A stretch of 40,774 bases of DNA. Source: CAYUST01 sp964447535 (GTDB taxonomy: Bacteria > Patescibacteriota > Gracilibacteria > Absconditabacterales > Absconditicoccaceae). Below are positions 10,219 through 19,767 of this stretch, piece by piece; positions within the stretch are counted from its first letter, which is position 1, and each line of letters starts with the position of its first letter. The notes below the pieces were generated by a model. It was not told the DNA's origin and did no database searches. It worked only from the letters and a program-made list of their open reading frames with translations. The position numbers and the translations under genes are program-made. The stretch is from contig CAYUST010000013.1 in the NCBI GenBank assembly GCA_964447535.1, positions 1 to 40,774 on the forward strand, in the 5' to 3' direction.

Positions 10219-13083
10219 ATGGAAATTCGTGAATTTGAATTACGTCGAAAAGCATATGCTTGACTTGCACATCTCTTTTGAACACCGCAAGACGAGCAGA
10301 CACTTTTTTCATGTGTACAAATGAGATCTGGAGGGAAACTTACGAAAGCACTCCAACAATGTTCACTAGACGAGTTGCGATCTGCAACGAGAGATACATA
10401 CACTCCCTACAAACAAACTTTGCTAGCGCAAAGCAATGCTATCTTGCCTACCTCACAAAAGTCTCAAGCTGAGTATATCGAGCGCTTAGAATATGAACTC
10501 AAAGTGATCCATGAAATGGGCTATGACACGTATTTCTTGGTGGTACAGGATTATATCAACTGGGCGAGGGCAAACAATATAGTCGTAGGACCGTGAAGAG
10601 GTTCCGTTGCGTGAAGCCTACTTTCATACGTGATTTGAATTACCGATATTGATCCACTCACGTATGATCTGCTCTTCGAACGTTTTCTCAATCCGGGACG
10701 TATTTCTATGCCAGATATTGATACGGACTTTGAAGATACCATGAGAGAACAGGTCATCGAATATATCAAACAAAAATACGGAACCGAAAACGTTGCCAAT
10801 ATTGGTACCTTCATGACTATGGCTGCCAGAGCTGCTTTCAAGGATGTGGCGAGAGTCATGGGCGTCAATTTCGAGCAGTCCAACAAAATCTCAGCCATGA
10901 TCACCGACAAGACTATTGCTGATTCACTCAAGACAAATGACGATCTCAAATCACTTATTGAGCAAGACGATAGAATAAAAAATACATTGATCATCGCTCA
11001 AAAATTAGAAGGAACGGTTAGACAAACAGGAGTACACGCATGTGGTATGATCATAGCACCAGCACCCGTGACAGATTTTTCACCCATTCAATACCCTCCC
11101 AAAACAGGAAGCAAAGAACAGAGAGATGAAACGAGAACAGTCGCACAATTTGACGGACATAGCGTCGAGGAAATCTGACTTCTCAAAATGGATCTTTTGG
11201 GATTGAGAAATCTTACGATTATTAAAAATTGCATCAAAATTATACGTGCTAAGGCCAAAAAAGAACAAAAAGAACTTCCCGAAATGCTTGCTTCGTTCAC
11301 CGATACGATGCTTTTCCATCCTCCTTTGGATGATGCATATACCTACAAGAAGATTTTCCATACCGGAGATACCTCATGAGTCTTTCAGTTCGAGTCAGAT
11401 GGTATGAAGAACTGGCTCAAAAAACTCAAACCAACTGTGTTTGATGATATCACAGCTATGGGGGCACTCTATCGTCCAGGACCTATGGAATTTATTCCAC
11501 ACTATGTAGAAAGAAAACACGGTATTCAGCAAGTACGCTATATTGAGCAAGACCTGATTGAAGAGCTTACTCGTATATATGGTGAAGCTGTCATGGAACA
11601 AGAAAAAGAAAAGCTCACCCAAGACCTGCAACCCTTTATGGAAATCACCTATGGCATTGCTGTCTACCAAGAACAGCTGATGCGTATTGTTCAGGCAATG
11701 GCATGATTCTCATTGGCTGAAGCTGATAATCTCAGAAAATGAGTGGGGAAGAAAATTAGAGAAGTTATTGAAAAAATTAAAGGTGAATTTATTGCCAGAG
11801 CACAGGCATACAGAGATTACAAACCACAGACTGCCCAATGGGTCTATGAAAAAATGATCGAACCAGCAGCAGATTACTCCTTCAACAAGTCTCACGCTGC
11901 CTGCTATGCATATATATCATTTCAAACTGCCTATCTCAAAGCACACTACCCTATTGAATTCCACGCAGCACTCCTGAGATCAGTAGAAGAAGAAATTGAC
12001 AAGCTCGCCAAATTTATTGATGAAATTCTTTTGCAATGATACACGATCAAAGCGCCTGATGTACATACCTCTTTCGAACATGTGGCAGCGGTAGACGACG
12101 CTATTCAACTTTGATTTAAGACCATCAAGGGCGTTGGTTCTGAAGTTGCTCAAGCACTCGAACAAGAAGTACGTATACGCGGTCCCTATGCAGGACTCAC
12201 TGATTTTCTCAAAAGAACCGGTCCTTTTCTCAAGAAAAAATCTCTTGAAGCACTTATCAAAGCCTGAGCCTTAGACAGTTTTGGTGACCGCTTCACGTTG
12301 CTTGGGAATATTGATGAATTACTTGCACGAGTCAAACATGCATCACAACCTCAAACGTGATTCTTCGACACACTGATGATGGATGATGCAACACTCCAAC
12401 TGACTCCTGTCCCTTCACCAGGACTTTTGAGTATTTTTGCCTACGAACATGAAGTGTTTGGGACGCTCATCTCTGGGCATCCTTTTGATGGACTGTATGA
12501 TTATCTCAAACAGAAAGTAAATTTCATTAGTATGTTCAAAGACAGAGAGAACTATGGAGAATTTAAAATCATCTGCTTCATCAAAGAAATAAATAGAGGG
12601 ATGAAATGAGGATATTTCATGCAAATCGAAGATATATCTGGTACTATGGAACTCTATTTACAAGATAAGTTAGACCTAGCGCCTTTTGATATCATCCATA
12701 TACAAGGCTTCAAAGGAATGAGAGCTCCCAAAATTGACAAAATCATAGGACTCTCACTCGAACAACTTAGAGAACAAGCAACCAAAAGTAATCTCTATCG
12801 TCCTGACCTCACTGTTATGAGTGTCAGAAAAGAAAGAATTCAAACACCTCCCCCTATGCAACAAACTCCCCCTGTGTCATCTCTCCAAATCACCAAAAAA
12901 AGTGCCCCTGTAGAACAACCCATCTCTACAACTACTTTTGAAACACCAGACGCACTGCATTTGATTACTCAAATTCCCGCTATCCTCAAGGCACATCCTG
13001 GGGAAATCACTATCCATATAGGAAAGTTGGAGGCAAAGGTAGATACAACTGGTCTTTCTCACATACAAAAGTTGCTTGGGTAG
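10219..13083 (+). CDS. dnaE: DNA polymerase III alpha subunit lacking the PHP domain
   Basis: Replicative polymerase core, 954 aa against about 1160 in E. coli. It begins just before the segment EYIERLEYELKVIHEMGYD, so about 235 N-terminal residues (the PHP domain) are absent. The palm motif GPGRGSVAGSL has two TGA-coded glycines. Catalytic acids are visible: D166 and D168 in PDIDTDF, and D325 in KMDLLGLRN, with the same spacing as E. coli D401/D403/D555. YRPGPMEF, the fingers motif FNKSHAACYAYISFQTAYLK, the helix-hairpin region (IKGVGSE) and an OB-like segment (FKIICFIKEI...MQIEDISGTMELYL) follow. The ATG at 10219 has no Shine-Dalgarno motif. A 99-bp gap precedes the next gene. Confidence 0.93.
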
Positions 13084-13181
13084 TCATGCATGCACAAAAC
13101 AATTATAGTGAATTGCTCTTGCAAACACCCCCTGTTTTTTGTACACTAAGGACAGTTTTTATTGGTTTACTTGGATCGGTT

Positions 13182-13637
13182 ATGAAATGATTGAAACGAT
13201 GAATTCTTGCCTTCTTTTTTGGACAGTTACTTACGCTCTGGAGGAAAGATACCAAACTCAAAAAAGCAGTCATCAAAGAACCAAATTTAGGCAACAAAGT
13301 GAAATTGATGGGACAAGCATTGCTTGATTTCAACAAAGGTATTGTTGAAGATGCTAAACAAATAGATTTGCAAGCGCAGTGGCTCCAAACCAGACAATGG
13401 ATAGAAGATGAACTTGGTGATCTCCAAACCAAACTTCATGGATGGGAGAGTGATGCAAAAAGCCTCTCTCAAGAACAAGTTTGAAACCTCCTGAAAGAAT
13501 TAGAAACCCGTTATGCTACATTACTTACCAAGACTAAGGCTTGGATACAACAACTTGAAGAGCATCCAGAACTTACGCAAAAAATAGCTACCATCCACAA
13601 GACGATTGCAAAAATCAAACAGGTGACCAACAAATAA
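13182..13637 (+). CDS. Unknown small basic protein, probably coiled-coil
   Basis: I do not recognise this 151-aa protein. It opens MKGLKRGILAFFFGQLL, where both early glycines are TGA, so the N-terminus exists only under code 25. A short hydrophobic stretch (about 8-18) is followed by Lys-, Gln- and Glu-rich helices (LQTRQWIEDELGDL, LLKELETRYATLLTKTKAWI) typical of a coiled coil. The C-terminus is basic (IAKIKQVTNK). It lies between dnaE and the 13674 gene, with 36 bp to the latter, and may share a transcript with it. Confidence 0.72.
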
Positions 13638-13673
13638 TCTCCTCTTCTTTATTCATTGAGTAATGCAGTAACT

Positions 13674-14237
13674 ATGATCTTTAGTTTCAAGACCTTTGTC
13701 GACGAATTGAGAGAGAATCCTGAGAAAAAGGAGGTTGTGGAGAAATACGAGAAATATTTTGGCGCTATCACAGGTGAGATTACTGATCAGCTATGGTATA
13801 CAGAGTATGTCGGGAAGTTTGCTACTGTCCCTTATCGTGTACCTGAGGAGCTCAAAAATGATTTTGATTGGGTACTTTTGATGCAACTAGTAGGATGATC
13901 TTTTAGTAGCGATGGTATCTTGGATACTGATGATACTGAGCAAGGACCGGAGTTTTTGATTTCAGTCCAAAGTGGTGAGCAAATTGTCGTCAAGAAGGTT
14001 TCTGAACTTTGGGGATTCCAAATTCTGAGATTGTATGAAATCTACGCAGAAGAACAGATGAACTTACATATTCTGATTGCAGAGGACGAGAAAGAAAAAG
14101 AAGCTATTATTGCACAAAGAGATAGTAGAAGCAAAAGGCGACAAATAGTACTAGACAACCTAGAAAAAGACGCAATGAGCAAACAAGCAGAAGCAGAAAA
14201 AACTGAAAAACTTTCTGATCTCTATGATCAACTCTAA
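13674..14237 (+). CDS. Unknown soluble protein with C-terminal coiled coil
   Basis: An unrecognised protein of 187 aa with no signal peptide or membrane segment. The first 130 residues are mixed and acidic. The last 60 (EDEKEKEAIIAQRDSRSKRR onward) are highly charged and probably form a long helix. One glycine is TGA (13896). I chose the ATG at 13674; a TTG at 13656 would add six residues. It ends 35 bp before a strong terminator and converges on the pilus operon. Confidence 0.75.
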
Positions 14238-14270
14238 CAGGAATTGCAAAATAATGATTCACAAAACAAA

Positions 14271-14296
14271 ATACCACCCTATGGTGGTTTTTTTGT
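14271..14296. terminator. Hairpin terminator between the 13674 gene and the pilus operon
   Basis: ACCACC (14273-14278), loop CTAT, GGTGGT (14283-14288), then T7 on the plus strand. The other strand also has a T-rich tail (ATTTTGTTTTG), so it can probably serve both converging transcripts. Confidence 0.85.
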
Positions 14297-14298
14297 CT

Positions 14299-15123
14299 CT
14301 AGTCTATAGCACCATAAATGATATATGAGGGTAATTGGTTTGTTTTATTAGCACCAAGTGATACTTGTGCATGTCCATAATAACCTACACTTGTAATGAC
14401 AGTATATTTACCAGGCAAAGGATTACCAGCATCATTGAGCTCTAGACAGTATTGCTTATCGTCACCTGATGCATTAGTGAAGATAAGATAGTTTTTGTTG
14501 ACTGCACTACTTGCATATCCACTAATATCTGAGGCAAAGCTATAAGGATCAGGATTACCCACTTCTCATTCTACACTCGTATTGTAGTTTTCAAGTTCTT
14601 CATCCAAAATCTTGATACCATATGTTTCAAGAGCTGTTCATGTCGTATATAATGCGGGCGTCATAGCAATCAAGTCTGCATCTGCTACGATAGTATACGC
14701 TGGAGTAGCAAATCCAGCCGTATTATCCCAAAATAGTGGCACAATCAATGCTTCACCTTCTGACAAGGTATAATATGTCTCCTCAGACATGGCTTCTGCA
14801 CAGTCCGCTAAATCCGTAGTATCATCACTGATGGTAAACTGACGAGAACTTATATCCATAGTGAATCTACACCCCGTTCCCACGACACAGCCAGAAAAAG
14901 TAGTAAACGTCAAGGCATCCTCGAATCAATATCCGTGATTCTTGGTCTGTGCGAGTCATAACTCTAAACCTCCGTATGCATAATAATATGCTTTGTAATA
15001 GTCATTAAATAACCTAGAAATACTAATCAAATTATTCGTATAATGGGAAATAAGCAATCCCAAGAGAGACGATACCATCATAATAAATAATACTAAGAGC
15101 ATGATATTGCCTTTCTTTTTCAT
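14299..15123 (-). CDS. PilX-like type IV pilus minor component
   Basis: A 274-aa protein, last gene of the pilus operon. It starts MKKKGNIMLLVLFIMMVSSL, a basic tip and a hydrophobic helix (about 6-28), followed by an amphipathic stretch ending in GGLELGLAQ. This resembles the N-terminus of PilX/PilX_N proteins, which lack the strict prepilin Glu5 motif but sit in minor-pilin clusters. The rest is a beta-rich outer domain with cysteines (GCVVGTGC, DCAEA) and TGA-coded glycines. The ATG lies 2 bp after the stop of the upstream prepilin gene, so translation is probably coupled. The assignment rests on the N-terminal pattern and context, not on a domain match. Confidence 0.7.
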
Positions 15124-15125
15124 GA

Positions 15126-15707
15126 CTAATATTGTCTAACATTAAAGAAAGTCTGCAACTGCTGACGTACTCTAAACCACCAATGTTCATCACTATAATG
15201 AGGAATTTCAATATCCAAAAACAGTCGAAAACCTAAGTGAGAAATATTATTAAAATCAGATTGATCTCAGAAGGGAACAAGTTTGATATAAAAGTTCGTT
15301 ACATTAACTCTCTTGGTATCCGTAAGATGTAAATAGTCGGTCTGCAATAAAAAAGGATCAAATTTCTCCAACTGTAAATAGCACATTCATCATGTTGACT
15401 CACAGGCCCTAGAAAGCGTATAACTCAACCCATCTAGAGTGAACACTAACTCATTCACAATGCCATAGGTATCTCACAAAGAAGTGTATGAATATCCAGT
15501 AATATTCAAATCTCAATTATCTACTATATTCTGAATAGTTTGCATGACAAAGAGCGTTTCATTGTGCAAGGATCTTTCACTCTGGATTTTGACCGCAATC
15601 TGACCGGTAATAATATACACATTAAACAACACAATAACCAAGAATCACAAAATCATAGTAGTGATACTAAGTTCAATGAGGGTAAATCCACTTATTCGTC
15701 TCTTCAC
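15126..15707 (-). CDS. Prepilin-like protein (GTG start)
   Basis: A 193-aa protein with a class III signal: MKRRISG, cleavage, FTLIELSITTMILGF, with the conserved Glu at position +5 and a hydrophobic helix after it. The start is a GTG at 15705-15707; a TAG stop in the same frame upstream limits the alternatives to this GTG or a nearby TTG. The -1 Gly is GGA here, unlike the two upstream prepilins. The outer domain has a Cys pair (RACESTGGMCYL). Probably a minor pilin or pseudopilin. It sits 22 bp after the preceding prepilin gene and 2 bp before the PilX-like gene. Confidence 0.82.
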
Positions 15708-15729
15708 GTCAATTACAAGCAAATAAAAA

Positions 15730-16341
15730 CTATCTTGAAGACCCAATCAGACTTTCAAGAACTACAGATCTTGTCTCGTTTCACAGAACATACTCCACAT
15801 ATGAGGCAACATATAATATATCTCACGTCTGTGCTGGATACAAAGGCATAGGTTTGAACAAAAGGTATCTTCTAAATGCACTTTGGGTGCCACCTGTGCT
15901 AACATGTGTATATCGAAATCCTGTCAAAATATCGGTACCATCTTGCTGTTCTATCAATCATGTGTGGAGGTACAACCAAGTAGATCACGTAGTTGTCAGT
16001 AATGCAACCTCATACCTACCATCGATGGTAAGATCAATAGTATACAAAGTATGCGCACCCGTTCACTGGTGAAAATAGGAGGCGCAATTATCCACTGCTC
16101 CGGATGAAAATTCAGCACAGTTCCACACAATACCTCTATCAATATTACTATCTCTCAGATTATAAGCTAATTCTAATCCTTCTCTAGCTAGCAATGCTGC
16201 TGTATCTCTTTGTTTAATTTCTTGTACCCAGGAAATATTTTTGGTAATCATGGATAAAATAACCAAAATACCAGTTCAAAAGAGGATAATAGCAATTATT
16301 ACCTCCAAGATAGTCATTCAGCGAAGACGAGTTATGGACAT
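15730..16341 (-). CDS. Prepilin-like protein (PilV type)
   Basis: A 203-aa protein starting MSITRLRG, cleavage, MTILEVIIAIILFGTGILVI. The -1 glycine is TGA, so the prepilin peptidase site exists only under code 25. Glu at +5 and the long hydrophobic helix are present. The GTGILVILSMI and AALLAREGLELAYNLRDSNI pattern resembles PilV/type IV pilus modification proteins. The ATG overlaps the end of the preceding prepilin gene by 10 bp, indicating translational coupling. Confidence 0.85.
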
Positions 16342-16820
16342 GTGGTTTGTTTAATTTTGCAAACATCGCTAAAGATTTCAAAGCACGTTATATCATCTGT
16401 GATTGTTCACACCAACGTAAATCACGTTCCCCCCTGTATAATATCACATCAAATTGCATAGGGGTACAAACGGACTTGCAAAGGATCACTTGGGAAAACT
16501 AAGATACTCTTCTGAAGTGTATAGGTATCAATTTGTCTTCACGCGCCAAATGCATCCAGTATACTATCAGTAACACTTCATGAGAGACCTGATCCTGTGA
16601 ATGAGATATCAAGAGCCTCAAAACGTTGTCACATATTATAACTACTTGTTCTCGCAATAGTCAAAAACTCATCAACTAAGCCTACAAAGGATTCTTTATC
16701 CTGTCTATACTCTAAGTCATTAAAATATTGTCGTCACATATTCATAGTCAAAGACATGATAATCCCTACGACTATGACAACAATCAGCATTTCTACGAGA
16801 GTGAATCACTTTGGGTGCAT
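16332..16820 (-). CDS. Prepilin-like protein
   Basis: A 162-aa protein with the classic start MHPKG, cleavage, FTLVEMLIVVIVVGIIMSL. The -1 Gly is TGA (codons ATG CAC CCA AAG TGA TTC). Glu at +5 and the N-terminal helix are textbook. The outer domain is glycine-rich with TGA codons and ends in a Cys pair near the C-terminus (VCKIKQTTCP). It resembles GspH/FimT-type minor pilins in size. First pilin after pilC, 73 bp downstream of it. Confidence 0.87.
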
Positions 16821-16893
16821 ACCTGATATGAAAAAATAACACCCAAGACAATACTTAATAGTCGAGTGAATTGCAAGAGTAGCTCACTATAAT

Positions 16894-18000
16894 TTACACG
16901 GTAATAGAGTCAAGCAACGTACCAATCATACCAAACACCGACATAGCAACCATGGCAATTACTCATCAAATGAAGACAATCAAAATCGGTTCAATCGCCT
17001 TGGAAAGACCATCCAACTGCTTTTCAAATTCATCCTCGTACATACGGATCGCATTGGATAATGCACTTTCAAACGATGCAGTTTCCTCTCCTACTTTGAG
17101 CAATGCCACTACATCTTTGGCAATAATATGTGAATAATTACCCAAGGTGCCTCCAATAGTCTCACCTCTATTAATTGCGCCAATTATATCATCAATCATT
17201 TCTTTATAGGTAATATTCTCCATAATTTCCCTCAAGAAGACAAACACGTCCAAAAAGTTCATGCCTGCCTGCATCAGCAATCTCATGTATCTCATGAACT
17301 TAATCATATCGTAATATTGTGTTACTTTACCAAGCAAGGGAAGCTTGAAGACATTTTGGTCTATAAAACGCTGTCCTTTTTGTGTAGAAAAGATCACCCA
17401 CAGTATAAATCATCACATACCCAACACCATCACTATCTTGAGTGTATTCTCTTGTAAAAAGGTAGTCATATTCATCATTACTTGCGTCATCATGGGGATA
17501 TTCTGAGCATCAAACTGAGTAACAATCTCAAAAATACCCGGTAAGATTTTGGTAAACAGGACATATACCGAAATAATAGCCATACCAAAAAGCACTCACG
17601 GATAGATCATAGCACTCTTATATTTTGTTTTGATATTGTGCAAGAATTCATACTCCTCTGCCAAGTACTTGAGTACCAAAGTCAGTTCACCTGATTCCTC
17701 ACCAGACTTCACGATATTCACATCGCCTTGATTGAAGTATCTTGGCAATAAACTCATACTCAATGATAACGTTTCACCTCTATTGAGTGCGAAGTACATT
17801 TCATCACAGATTTTCCTAACTGCTCCCTTATCTGTACCATTTTTGATAATTAATACGGAGTCTACAATTGCGACTCATCATTCAATCATATATGATAACT
17901 CTCTAAATAAGAACACTTTCTGCTTAATGTTAAAATAGCCAAGCTCCCTTTCCTTGATGAAGTTTTCTATATGGGTATCAACTCGCTGATCTATGAACAT
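16894..18000 (-). CDS. pilC: Type IV pilus inner-membrane platform protein PilC
   Basis: Polytopic platform protein (T2SS F family) that couples the assembly ATPase to pilin insertion. At 368 aa it has the two repeated T2SSF domains: RELSYMIEGGVAIVDSVLII...NRGETLSLSMS...VKSGEESGEL, then YDMIKFMRYMRLLMQAGM...INRGETIGGTL...LLKVGEETASFESAL. Membrane helices follow each repeat, ending in IEPILIVFIGGVIAMVAMSV. Both repeats carry the conserved (V/L)xxGEExxxL motif. TGA glycines occur, including the GG pair at 16963-16968. It lies 49 bp after the pilO-like gene. Confidence 0.95.
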
Positions 18001-18049
18001 TGCAGAGTAACGTTACGATAAAAGTATACATAATAATCTCACTATTTTC

Positions 18050-18970
18050 TTATGCAGGGGGAGGTGTTGTAGGGGGAGGAGGAGTCTCTGCAGGCGATGG
18101 AGGCGGCGTAGTTGTTCACGAATCAGTTGGTGTCTTGGACTGTGGAGGGTTATAAAAATATGCGTATAACTCAACTGATACCGTCTGTTTGAGATTATAA
18201 TCAACGATATCATAATTCATGCCGGCAATTCTATAGACCATAGGAATTAAGAAGTTAATGCTTTGTTCTACATTCTTCAAAAAAACTAGAAAGTCCTGTT
18301 TATTTTTAAATTCTATCTCCATAGTAATTGGCAGTTTATACAAATAGTTTTCTTCATCCAAAACCTGAACACCTCCAAAACTTATTGATAATAAAGCACC
18401 TATATCTCCTGTTCATCAAGGGACTTTCATGACATGTTCTAGAACACTTTTGAGAAGGACTTTTTGATTGAAATCCATCTTTTGTGCTTCAAGTGAACTA
18501 AGAATAATATAGGTCCTAAAAAAAGGTAAATTCTCCATAAGTTTTGGTTTAATATTATCACATTTCTTTTCGTTAATACAATTAGCAAGTGTGTATTGCT
18601 TTCCGGTAGTATTGAGTTCCTGGATAACCTCTTGTATTTCCTTGATTGCAGCAACCTCATCTATCGCTCATGAAATACTTGTTTGAATAAGATCTAGTTC
18701 ATTGAGTAATCACTCTGATCCTCTTGCTTCTAAAAATACATACTGTGGACCCTTGCCAAATATCTCTCCTAGGGGTAGTGCTCACAATCATCTCACTCTC
18801 TCGACAGCACCAGCAAACATTCCCCAAAAAAACAGAATACCTACAACACACAAAAATGCATAAAGTTTGTATCTCAAACCTGCAATTTGTTTTTGTTTTC
18901 TGGCAACTAATTCTGGATCAATCTCATTAAGACGCTGGCTTAATTCTGTCATACTGTTTAATTTTTGCAT
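18050..18970 (-). CDS. PilO-like pilus assembly protein
   Basis: A 306-aa protein with a cytoplasmic N-terminus, one membrane helix (about 33-53, LYAFLCVVGILFFWGMFAGA) and a long outer part: a coiled-coil segment (EVAAIKEIQEVIQEL), then a ferredoxin-like domain (ITMEIEFKNKQDFLVFLKNVEQ). This matches PilO of the PilMNOP alignment complex, including its position after the pilN-like gene. The C-terminus is an unusual Pro/Thr tail (TTTPPPSPAETPPPPTTPP) that may cross the envelope. Its ATG lies 44 bp inside the 3' end of the pilN-like gene. Confidence 0.78.
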
Positions 18971-19595
18971 CTAAAACAAATGAAAAAACTCCTGATTCTT
19001 CATTATAAAAAGGAATTCTGATATGCTCAATAAACTCAAAATTCTCCAATCTTTCCAAAAGTCACTTCTCCTTATATATCTCACCCATAGTTGGTACGGT
19101 TCCTCTCACAATTATTCTATCGCTATTAATTTGGAAATCACTAAAAGTTAGTCTATTTTGATTGGATCCCAAAGCTTTCATAATGTCATACAAACCAATA
19201 AGATAGATAATTGATTCTCTCCAATTAATAGTAGTATCCAGCTCCATCAGCTTTTCAGTTGCCTTATATCTTAAATATCATTGATCCTGTTTGAGTTTTG
19301 TAAGTTCTTGCTTCTTTTGCACGAGTACCTGTTCTTGCGTAGCTTTCAATGTCTCCAAGCGTCCAATTTCGTAAAATGTAAGATAGCAATAATACCCAAT
19401 AGTCCGCAAGAAGAACAAAAAAATTGCCCCCGCTACTACTCATCGAGGATTTATGTTCTCAAGTTTCTTTTGCCAAGCCGGTGTTTTTGGCTTCTCACCT
19501 GGATGATGCCCAAATGGAGCAGCTGGTTCGGTTGCTGCTTCTTGTTTCTTTCAGAGATGGAGTCGTGCAGGTAGCGTAATTTTGGGAAACTGCAT
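18927..19595 (-). CDS. PilN-like pilus assembly protein
   Basis: A 222-aa protein, first gene of the pilus operon. It has a Pro-rich cytoplasmic N-terminus (MQFPKITLPARLHLG), one membrane helix around residues 52-75, a coiled coil (KATQEQVLVQKKQELTKLKQ), and a PilN-like outer domain with INWRESIIYLIGLYDIMK and FSDFQINSDRIIVRGTVP. This layout matches PilN, which pairs with PilO. No PilM (cytoplasmic partner) or PilB/PilT ATPase gene is in the window. A promoter with TATAAT lies 31 bp upstream of the ATG. Confidence 0.78.
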
Positions 19596-19625
19596 TACAC
19601 AAGTGGGAAATCTAAAGACCTACTC

Positions 19626-19653
19626 ATTATATGACAACTACCCGCACAAGCAA
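19626..19653 (-). promoter_or_regulatory. Candidate pilus operon promoter
   Basis: On the minus strand: TTGCTT (19648-19653), 16 bp, perfect TATAAT (19626-19631). It lies 31 bp before the pilN-like ATG and downstream of the ligA terminator. Confidence 0.6.
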
Positions 19654-19689
19654 AAATAGTGCTTCTTTTGTGTGTAAAAAGATGACAAA

Positions 19690-19734
19690 AATAAAAAAAA
19701 GCATACATTATAGGGACAGTCCTATAATGATATG
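19690..19734 (-). terminator. Rho-independent terminator of the ligA operon
   Basis: CATTATAGG (19706-19714) pairs with CCTATAATG (19721-19729), extended by CATA (19702-19705) with TATG (19731-19734) across one bulge. On the minus strand it is followed by C and then eight T. It separates ligA from the pilus operon. Confidence 0.8.
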
Positions 19735-19767
19735 AATAGTGTTTCTAAAAAGAATAAACGGCTTATT

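Noticed and set aside
10219..10600. UGA as tryptophan (code 4) instead of glycine.
   Set aside because: The DnaE motif needs Gly at both TGA positions, and the prepilin sites need Gly at -1; Trp would break both. TGG is also used for Trp throughout.
13084..13181. CTGT/ACAG with T-runs after dnaE as a terminator.
   Set aside because: A 4-bp stem with a loop of about 16 bases is not convincing.
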